This document shows, piece by piece, positions 1-9,700 of a stretch of DNA of 11,456 bases. The stretch spans positions 1 to 11,456 of the forward strand of contig JAOXYB010053034.1 in the NCBI GenBank assembly GCA_028565635.1, given 5' to 3'. A program made the position numbers and the translations under genes. Origin of the DNA: Phoronis ovalis. Lineage: Eukaryota > Phoronida > Phoronidae. The notes beneath the pieces were generated by a model, which was given only the letters and a program-made list of their open reading frames with translations, ran no database searches and was not told where the DNA came from. Each line of letters starts with the position of its first letter. Positions within the stretch are counted from its first letter, which is position 1.

Positions 1-487
1 ATGTACCAAATATGGAATGAAATCTCTGACCCCCATGTGCGGACCCCCGCCTGACTTTCTCCGGCAGAGCCACTTAACTGTGCTCAAAATTTGAATTTTC
101 AAATTTAGTGTTTGGTCAGAGTAGGAATCAAAACTTTTGAACACAGCTACTGATTTTGAGATCTATATACAGTAAAGTTCAACTGGCTTAGTGAAAGTGT
201 GCAGATTTTCCAATAATCACATGCTGAGGCAAAAAAGGAATTCCATTTTATATCCAAATTGCATAAATCTATATATAACACTTTTATTAGTAGCTGCCAT
301 GTAGTATAAATTTATGTAAAATTGGTGCTACCTTTCCTGATAAGCCTCTGTTAAAGGAAGATGTGTGGTGCTTGCTTGTTCAGTACTTAGCATATAGAGA
401 AATGTAAAAATATTAAAATAGCACACTCAAGCATAGAAGATTTAGCTCTGACAAAAATTTATTGATGTATCAGTGTTTTTGTAACAG
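1..487 (+). other. 3' part of an upstream intron
   Basis: No open frame of note on either strand. The first 80 bases are richer in G and C than the rest, with a C-run-rich segment near 30-70 that may be the edge of a repeat. A near-palindrome with 9-base arms lies at 87-95 and 98-106. The intron ends with a T-rich tract and the acceptor AG at 486-487. The intron is phase 1: the next exon supplies the last two bases of a split codon, which matches a Gly-Gly pair at this point in human CEP135. Confidence 0.75.
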
Positions 488-714
488 GTGGCAGAAAAAA
501 ATCAGTACCATTTCGTCGCCAGAGAATGACCATTGACCAATCACTCCCATCTTCTGATGCGGCATTTGTGGCCAGGAAGCAAGCTGATGATCCCTTTGTC
601 GCAGATTTGCTGAAAGTAGCCGATCAACGGATTGCTGACCTACAACAGGAGCTAGATAAAGCTCATCAGGACAGAGATATAATGGACAAGAAACTCAAGA
701 ATCTCAGAAAACAG
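488..714 (+). CDS. CEP135: CEP135 exon: conserved FRRQRM block and start of central coiled coil
   Basis: The exon begins after an AG acceptor with two bases of a split codon (intron phase 1), reads 75 codons and ends at CAG|GTGAGT, a strong donor (phase 0). The ATG at 526 is not the start of the protein: the frame is open back to 488, and residues GRKKSVPFRRQRM align directly with human CEP135 GGKKRSIAFRRQRM. The next residues include a DDPFVADLLKVADQRI segment followed by LQQEL, close to the DDPYIADLLQVADNRI and LQQEV of human CEP135, where the central coiled coil begins. This basic-then-acidic stretch lies just after the microtubule-binding N-terminal coiled coil of CEP135, which must be encoded upstream of this window. 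Confidence 0.95.
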
Positions 715-3700
715 GTGAGTCATGTCTTCTATTGCATGGTTCTCTGTCTTTTCCTTGAAGGCTGCAGGTGGTAAAATCCTCATCAACAAAATTTGATAAA
801 AGTGTTACCTACTTTCTAAAACTTCTAGAATTGCCTCTGGTTTTCAGTGAATTGAATGTTACTTACGATTCTAATGATAGCCCTGCTATATCCACAGGTC
901 ATTATAGAGTGGTACTGAGGGTGGAACACTAGGTTAGGCACCCTGGGATGAGAGTTATTCATGTTACGAAAACATTTGATTCTTTAATTTATTACTGTTA
1001 ATATTGAATTTTTATTGCTAAGACGAGAGTAGGGAATTTGTTCTTTGGTTTCTACTTATTAATTGCAATACAATATTGTCCTACATTTATTTCCATTGTG
1101 TCCACCAGGTGGCTTGACAAAGAATGATAATGCTGAGAATGCATATGTATTTCACAAGCACATATTATGACTTAACTTCAATAAATCATTTATGTCAACA
1201 GTCTAAGATTTTATATAATCTGAAGGCTTCTTGTTAGGATTACCTCTAGTTTCCCAGTAGTGTTGGTAAACAGTTCCATTTGTTGACTGTCAAGTAGGAA
1301 TTTCAAGATGCATGTCTAGCCAGCTTGTGATGTTTCATAATTTTTTAAAAAATAAACGTGATAAAGAGTTTGTTGTTTTTTAAACATCTAGATGCAATAT
1401 GTTTTCTTGGTAGTTAAATCACGTGCTTTTAAGTTCATGGATTTTGTTGACTAAAATTTACTGTGTTGCACAGAAACTAATAGGTCTTAGGTAAATATGC
1501 ATACAAAACTGGACAGCCAAAACTCATCTTCCAAACTCTCTAATGCATTTTTCCTAGAAAGTCATCATACTTAATAATTGGTGTGCATTGCTGTCAAAAT
1601 TGGTTGTGTTTTAAGTTGTTTGCCTTGTTTTTGCTTCAAAGCACAAACAAACAACAAACTCTTAATTTCATAGCAAAAAAAAACAACAAGTTTTAGCATA
1701 TTTTGGATGAAAAATTATGGTTTGTTTTAGCAACCCCTATCAAAATTTTAATTTTAAGCAGAGATAACTGTCCAAATAAGTATCTGTAATTGGCCCTATT
1801 TGTGATCTTATCTCGACTTCCTGATAAAGTCACCTTGTTTGGATATGCCAACATTCCATATCTACATCAATCACCAAAGAGCAGAGTATAGGTAAGTTTG
1901 TTCATAAGAGAACTGGGGATATAATATTTACGTCTGTAATATTAACTACTTTGCTATAAAGTGATGACACATTTGCATCTTTAGTTAACTTTAGTTTGCT
2001 AGAAAAACTGAAATGTCCAAAAGAAAAAATATAAAGTTGGAATCTGCTATAATGCCTTTGATAAAAAGTGTTGTTTTAAGTCTGTAATTCATGAAAAACA
2101 ATGAATATTTAATATTAGTATGCTTTTGTGTTGACCTTATGATTACTAAGAGTTCTCTTGAATCCCTTTGGCTTGTAATTTCTTTTAGAGAAAGACCAAG
2201 CTATTTGACTTCATTATTAACAACTTTTTAGTTATGCTGTTTAGAATCTAAGTGTACAGTTATTCCATTGCACCAAGCAATAAACTGCTCAGTTTTAACA
2301 TGGCTTAGAATTCTGTGCACTTATGGAGACCTGTTTTAAACATTCTTTTAGAAGAGTACAATTTCAATTATTTAATAGGCTCTCTATGATGGGTTGCTTT
2401 AGTAAAACATGAGATTGTCATGATAATAGTAATGTTTTATTATTCCTGAGGTATTTCGTGAGAGTAGACTGTTTCTATCATCTTCATTGTGCACTCATTC
2501 ATTTGACTGAAAGTAATCACTCAGAAAGACTTGCCCTTAATGCTGGGCAGGTCACAAGCCACAAAAAGAGTAGCAAATTACATTCGTTTTTATGACAAAA
2601 GGTTCTTTTTTATTTTAGTTAAATGTGGTTTCTTTTACTAATTTGTTTTGAGACAAAATAAAAATTGTCATAATATTATTACTAATGTGACTGCACTTTA
2701 ATTTTATCCAAACAACTGGAGGATCAGGATTTAAGTCTGATGTAGTTTAATAGCAAAATAGGGGTGGTTGGTAGTTATGTTTAAACTGTTGTATTCATAA
2801 TAGTAGTAAACATTTATTATTATTTTTTTTATAACATCCTTCATAGTTTTGACTATGAAGTTCAGCCTTCTTATTAAATGCATTTGGCATAAAAGCATGT
2901 TTTTGTTAAAACCACTTTTACTTCTTACAACAATTTACACACCACTTGTGAAACATTTATAAGTCTGTGTTAAGAGTCTGGTTATAGCCTTCTGTTGTTA
3001 GGTACGCCAAACTGTCTTTACATTCAAAAGTTAACCCCTTATCCAAATATGGGCTTTAGAAAACTTAACTTGGCCTCTGATTGGCCAATCTTGTTTATGG
3101 GGCGGAGATTAAAGAGCTTGCTTGTAATGTAAATAGCAGGTTTATTGATAAGAGTTGGATAATAGTAAACCATATGACCTCCCTTTGATGTACTTATTAC
3201 CATTTGAAAGCTTGACTGAAGCTTATCAGTAACTGTTAAATTTTGAAATTCTTTTAAACTTGTTTAATAATATTGTGTAGAAGCCACTTGTGCAGTATGG
3301 TGTGTTGCTTTTAAAAATTAACCAGAAAGATGTCTTTGAGAAGTTCTAGAAGTAGCAGTAGACATCGCAAGAATAGAACCAGGGTAAATATTTCGACCTT
3401 AAATTAACTTCCTGCTAAACAAGTCTTAATGTGCAATATGACCTTGTTGTTTACTTTGGGTTCACAATGTATAATAGCTTATAGTCACTATAGCTAAGAC
3501 ATTATGTTCACTTGATGGCTTGTGGGATGGAGGTAAGTGAATGTGTACATCTTGAATGTAGGTTGATATTAACAGGGATACTGCTAACATATATAGACAT
3601 GCTTGTATGTGACTTACGTAAGTTGATTGTAGAGTAGCAGTTTTCATGATCTGTCTACTATTTTTAATTTGCTGTGTTGGTATTATTCTAAGACTTGTTG

Positions 3701-6700
3701 CGAGTCCATTCTAGAAAACTTTGCATGTTTAATTCATAATATTGAATGGAATTATTGCTTAGGGCTAATAATGCTACCAGGCCAAACTTGTATAATCACA
3801 AATTTGGCTTAATTAACATTAAGTATGTGTTATTTTGGTCAGAATCAAATACTCCAGGTTACAACTTCAAAGTTTGTGCATGTGGTTTTGATTTATATCA
3901 TAGTACTTGATTTCCTTCATGGTTATTTGGTGTAAAAATTCAGTAATAGCCAAGTATCACAATTTTAGTAATTTAGCTGCCACTACATATTTGTACTATA
4001 CTGATATTATCTGCTTATTTATTCCATTGAAACCAAGTGGAGCATACCTAATACCATATTCAAAGGCTTTGTTGGTGTTACTAAACAGTATCTCTTTTAA
4101 TAGTATTTTTAAAAGTGGCATACTACCAGGCTAGGAGTTTATAAAAAATTTCAGATTTTATTGAAATTTTGACATTTTCAAATTGTATTAGTTTTAACCG
4201 TTTTGCTAACAGTTTTACTGAGGCAATTACTTTTTATAGCTTTGCAGATAAGCTTTATAATAATAGTGAATACAAATTTCTGTAACTTGATGATAATTAA
4301 CCACAAGAAGTTGATGTACTATGGTATCAAATTAGTTTAATACTCTTTTAGTCTTTGACCATAAACAGCTTGAGGCCCTCTGTTAGAAATCAGTGGAGTT
4401 AAGTTGGATTATCTTTGTAATCAGATGACTGTTATACAGTCTCTCTGTCTTTGTTTATTGTAAACAATTATCAATAAGTACATTAAATATGTATGTAGTG
4501 ATTTACCAGATGTAATCGCACTACTAATCGAATTGATTTGTTTTATATATCATCAATTTATATATCTTTGATCATTTGGTAAAGTATGTATTTTTGTTCA
4601 TGACGAGATAGACCCTGTACCTCCATCTTTATTGGGAAGTTAGGTAATTATCTGATAATAGAATTAAGCAGCAGTTTGCTTAGTTTAGCTCATACAGCAT
4701 TTTTTATAGACATTTAGAAATAGCAGCCACTGGTTGCATGATCAGTGTCATTTATTTGTATAGTCTCCTTTCTAGTGGTAGATGTTTCACTGTCAACTGT
4801 AATCCATTGAAATGTCATTTTCTATTAAGGATCCTTTATAATTATTGTTCACATGTAGTTAGTTCCATATTGTTTATAACAACTTCCATTTATAAATGCT
4901 TTAACAGGTATTTGCTTGTACAATGCCTTTTTTACCAAGTGAGTAATTGTGTTAGATCTATGCTCAGAGGCAGTAATCAATGAGTATAGTCAGAACCTCA
5001 TCAATATTTCACAACACAAGTACAATGGGTAGAAGTTTTATTTTCTTTCTAAACAGTCTCTGTCACTTCAATTGGAAGCAACTGATCCAACACAGGTAAC
5101 ATCTGGGCATTGATTAATAATCATGTAACGGAATTCATGAAATAAGAATGGAACTATCTATATTAGTATTAGTGTGTTCGGGTATTTACAACTATTGAGT
5201 GGTTTAGAATTTTCAAATATGTTTAAAAGGTTAAGTTTGCAATGCTAAGTAATCCATTCCTTGTCTTACATCTGACAGAATTAATCCTCAGTGTTAACTG
5301 TGTTGATTTGTAAAATAAGTCAAATGTGTAACATCTCTGTTGTTACTGCTGTATACTGGCTTATAAAAAACAATTATACTAAGATCGAATGATGTATATA
5401 CAGTATTCAGTTTTGCTATGTTCTACCAGAAAAGATTATAGGATTGCCATTTTTGTCTTACTAGTAGAGAGTTTGTATAATTATGTACCTAAGTGTGGAT
5501 TATTTTATAATATTGACTTGCAGTGTTTTAAATACCAAGTACATTTTCAAAGGGTTATAAAAAGCCTACAAGTGTCATTATGGTAGCACCACATATTATA
5601 TTGTGATTGATCCAGTATATACCAGTAACTATAATTGTTTTTACCTAATTCTGACGTACCTCCTTGTATTTTAAAATGCTTGTAATTTTACTGTATCTGG
5701 TCAGATTATTGTCGATAAAACTATAGCTATTATGCAGTGTGTTAGTGTTTTAGCTATTATACAGTGTGGCAAGTGTTAATATTTTATCGTTGACCTATTT
5801 TTATTCATTCAGGTGGATGCAAGAGATGATGAAATTGAACGTCTAGGAAGTATGTTGGAAGGAGGCAGACCATATGATGTAATGGCTCTAGATTCCAGAA
5901 ACAAGAGCAATGAAAGATTAATATCACATTTAAATATACAGGTAATGACTGGTTATATCAGCAAACAGTATAAAAATATAGCATATAAATATTAAAGGAT
6001 ATTGGATGATCTTGCCATCATGCTTATAAGCACATCCTAACAATGTAGCACAAGCTATGGTGAATATTTTTCCTTATGAGTGCTCCCTACCTTTGGAATT
6101 GTAAAAAATGCACAAGTACAAATAAAGATGCCAATTTTTAGTACATGTTTTTAAATATTATAATCATTAAAAAAACGAATAGGTATAACGTTTGCTTGTG
6201 GTTGTGTCGTCAACACAGATTAATATAATCCAGCTAATTAAGCTTTTCTTTAATTCTTTCCGCTACAAAACAGGTGACTTATACTCCTTTCCAAATCGTT
6301 CTATCCAAATAAACTATAGTGTATACCACTACCATTTGTATGTTTGTACCAACAAATAAACAATAAATTTCAGAATATCTCAGTGACAAAATTTAAGTTT
6401 GCTTCTTAAACTGATGTAAGCAGTTTTGTTTCTACTTTCACATATATTTGGTTGTTTTAAAATGAAATGTTACATTTATATTGTGTTGTGTTGTGATATA
6501 TTTACTTATTCTAGATTTATTTTATATTGTGTCTTGATATATTTACTTATTTACTTTAAGGTTGATTATCTTCAGCAAAAAAATCGTGAGTTAGAACAGA
6601 GACTATCCAGTGTTGAGACTGAAGAAAATATTGCTAAACACACATCTCGGCAGTTGGATTTTAAAAATTCGGAACTGGAAGAGGAATTAAAAGATGTCGA

Positions 6701-9700
6701 TCGTGCAGCTAGGGATTTACAATATGAAAAAGAGACAGCTGTACGAATGGCTGATCGGGATATCACAGAGGCCAAGGTAGCTGAGTTTTAATAGACTAAT
6801 TTGTATGAAAAGATAAATGGACTACTGTATATTTGTTAATTTATATTTTATAAATGCAGTTTTGTGCTATTTTTCTTGTGAAATGATTGCGTTATTACCT
6901 TTTTGTCAAGATGTTTTTTTTTGGAGTTTGTTCTTTGATCCCTTACCTGTGTTGCTAATTTCGAATTTCCTAGTGTTTGTTGATTACCTGGAAATGCACT
7001 GACAAATGCTGAATTCAACATGTACATGGACAATCTAAATTATTCAATAACATCAAATATGCTAGAGCATAATTTATATGAACAGTTTGTAATATTTACC
7101 AAGGCTAGTTTACAGGTTCTGTTTTTCTTCGTTAGAATAATTTCATGTACATATCTAATAGCTCAATCACCAAAACCATTAAAACTCTCCAATGCTATCA
7201 GTAAGAGTAGATTTTTTATAGCCCAATTGAAGTAATTCACAATACTCTCATAAATTTGAAATGCTTTAGCTTAGCTCTGCTACATTCCTCATTTACCATT
7301 TCAGATTGAACTTGAACGGTCACGTGGGGAACTTGAAGGAATGGATATAGAAAATGCTCATTTAAAATCAGTAAGGTTACTTCTACTTCTCTGTTTCTCA
7401 TGTATAATTTAGTAGTTAACTTTACAGTAATACTGTCTATAATACAACATTTTTCATTATTTTCCTTTGCATATAGTTACTATATAAACATTTAGCAATT
7501 AACTGTGAAAATGATGTCCAGTCTATAACTAAACCTACTTTTAATTAAGTAAGACAAACTGTCCAAAAACAATCAATCTCCCACAAAAAATGAACTACAT
7601 GAATTATAAGTACCTTTATAGTTTCTTCATTACGTTACATACATTTCTGTTGTAGGAGAGAAATCGTTTATTCGAGGAAAACGCTGTTTTAAAGTCACAG
7701 TACAATTCAAAAGAGGCTGATTATCAGCGGCTTCATAACTTATTAGACAAAGTGCAAGAAGATAAACGAAAGCTTAGCACAAGGGTCTCTAAACTTACTG
7801 CTAATGGTAACTTCACTTATATGTCTTGTGGATTTCCTTCAGGCATTTGAACATGATACAGTTATTTGGTAAATTCAGTATATCCAAACAATATCAGTTT
7901 TGTACGAGGGAATAATACATTGATGAAATAATCATTTTGGTAATACAGTATGCCTCTGACAGTTCGTAATGAACTGTTCACACCACTTCTAATGACCGTC
8001 TGTGATAAAGGTTTATTATGAATAATTATATAACATTTAAAAATATCTAACAAAATTGCTGAATTGAGTATTTCATTCTCATACTGCGGGGAATTGGTGA
8101 CAATAAATTGTATTTTGGGATATTTTGTAGAGCGGGAACTGGTACTAGAAATTGAACGTTTGAAGCGAAAAAATGGTCTTGTTAAGAAACGTGGCAAATC
8201 TCCAAATCGTCTTGACGCATTCATCAAAGGCATAGAGGAAGAGAAAGATTATTGGAAGGCAGAGGTTGACGCACTACAGAGAATGCTGCAACATCCTACT
8301 ACACGACCTCGCAGTCCTGCTACTAGCCCCATGAGAACATCGTCACCTAGCAGGAAAGAAAAGGTACAAAATACTCTCAGAACCTAAGTACGGTCTTGTT
8401 TGTGTTTTATGCTAGTTAATATGTGAAGGCCATGGAAAATAAATTTAATTTCTAAACAAAGTGTGATTCTATATGAAATCTTGTAAAAAGGACATATATT
8501 ATTTTGCCTTGCAATGATGCACTGCTCTATTGTAATATTCTAAATTCAGCTAAAGGACATAGTATTTGTACTGCTTATATTTGTTCTTTGAAGCTCTTTA
8601 AATCTAAATAAGAAAGAGACTTATTTCCTGGTCAAAATATGTATCAAATTGCATTATTTATTAACTTTACAGTACTGCTCAGTTCTGTAAATAATATTTG
8701 ATAATATACCTTCATTTTTACCTAGTATTCCTGTTTATCTTTGTCTAAAACGTTATTTCGTATTCGCTTTTTATAAATGTTTTGTTTTGTTTCAGAGTGC
8801 AGCTCATTACGAAACTATCATGCGTGTTTTAGAAGATGAGCGTGATCATTATAAGAGAGAATATGAGATGTTACGAGCACTAAGATCAGGACCATCAAGT
8901 TCAACGCGATCACCCCCAACAAAGGACAGGGTATACTACTTAATTGCATGAATATTATATCTCATATCATTGTGACAATGAATTTTAATGATGATTTAAG
9001 TTTATATCTTCAAAGAGAATCAGTTCTTTGGCTTACCACAACTTTTTTATTAAAGAACATTTGTAGGAGAAACGAGTTTAAATGAGGAAAGCTTTTATTT
9101 TTGATTAATATTTAACCTACTGTGATAAAAACCCACAGTGGGAAATGTAATTTGAATCTATAGTAGGATTGGCTTGAAAAAAGTTGCTGGCTTTTACCCT
9201 ATCTTTCTCTAAATCTGCTCTAAATTATTATTTACAAGTTGAAAATTAAATAGTGTTATGTACTAAAACAACTTGAGTTTGTTTGTTCATAATTAGTAGC
9301 TACGAGTTTGACTGGTTCACTGTGAGACATGTTCATGTTGGTATTACAGAGTGTTGCTGATGAAACTGAATTAATGCGAGTTATGAGGGAAAGAGACGAA
9401 CTACAAAATCTGTTAGACAAATTTGAACGACATATGGCTGAGGTGATTATTTATCAAGACTCTTACAAAGATATTAAATTCTATTTGGATAATAATTTTA
9501 CGCATTCTCAAACTTTTGTTGTGTTAATATGGTGGTCTTGGTGGACTAGTAGGCATTTACTTGTTAGTATTTTTTGTTCAAATGGAGTTTTATTGTCTGT
9601 TCTGTTCTGTTCTGTTTTGTTTTGGAATAATATTCATAGGATTTGCATTGGTCATTTGGTTCAATGACATTTTTTTCACATATAAAAGTCATGCTAACAG

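Larger units (their letters stand above)
715..5812 (+). other. 5.1-kb intron, much the longest in the window
   Basis: Donor GTGAGT at 715 and acceptor AG at 5811-5812. The sequence is AT-rich with stops in all frames and no frame long enough to suggest an ordinary gene. Joining the flanking exons gives a 36-residue span, LQQEL through EIERL, equal in length to that in human CEP135, so no obligate exon is missing. Features worth separate entries are a hairpin at 2839-2860, a promoter-like cluster at 3043-3105, a possible alternative first exon at 3330-3383, a possible microexon at 5057-5095 and a short tandem duplication at 5724-5777. Nothing else was recognised in 715-2838, 3384-5056 or 5096-5723. 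Confidence 0.85.

Noticed and set aside
87-106. AT-rich inverted repeat AAATTTGAA / TTCAAATTT
   Set aside because: Low-complexity A/T palindromes of this size are common by chance here; no loop, terminator or factor site is implied.
526-774. ATG at 526 as the start of a small 82-residue protein
   Set aside because: The frame is open upstream to the acceptor at 487 and those residues match CEP135 (KKS.PFRRQRM). The part after 714 is intron read-through beyond a strong GTGAGT donor.
1762-1891. A 130-base segment between an AG and a perfect GTAAGT donor at 1892
   Set aside because: All three forward frames contain stops and the acceptor is weak. It could at most be a noncoding exon; there is no further support.
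2390-2410. RFX X-box-like sequence (GTTGCT..AAAAC), attractive because centriole and cilium genes often use RFX factors
   Set aside because: The second half-site does not fit RRNRAC with a 1-3 base spacer.
3462-3647. Minus-strand open frame of 61 codons
   Set aside because: Low-complexity, hydrophobic composition typical of AT-rich intron; no recognisable motif and no sign of splice or promoter context.
3907-4134. Plus-strand open frame of 75 codons
   Set aside because: Ile/Tyr/Leu-rich product with no known motif, inside an intron; expected by chance at this AT content.
4738-4983. Plus-strand open frame of 81 codons with Cys residues
   Set aside because: No regular Cys spacing, no signal-peptide logic and no family resemblance; intronic chance frame.
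5389-5586. Plus-strand open frame of 65 codons
   Set aside because: Tyr/Cys/Leu-rich intron sequence with no homology that I recognise.
6572-6775. Minus-strand Ser-rich frame opposite a coiled-coil exon
   Set aside because: It is the antisense shadow of Glu/Lys/Leu heptad codons, which read as Ser/Phe on the other strand.
6817-7235. Several short frames on both strands that look like membrane peptides
   Set aside because: T-rich intron reads as Phe/Leu/Ile; the flanking exons splice cleanly across it.
7862-8233. Minus-strand frame of 123 codons
   Set aside because: Partly antisense to the conserved exon at 8131 and partly intron; the forward strand carries a clear CEP135 motif.
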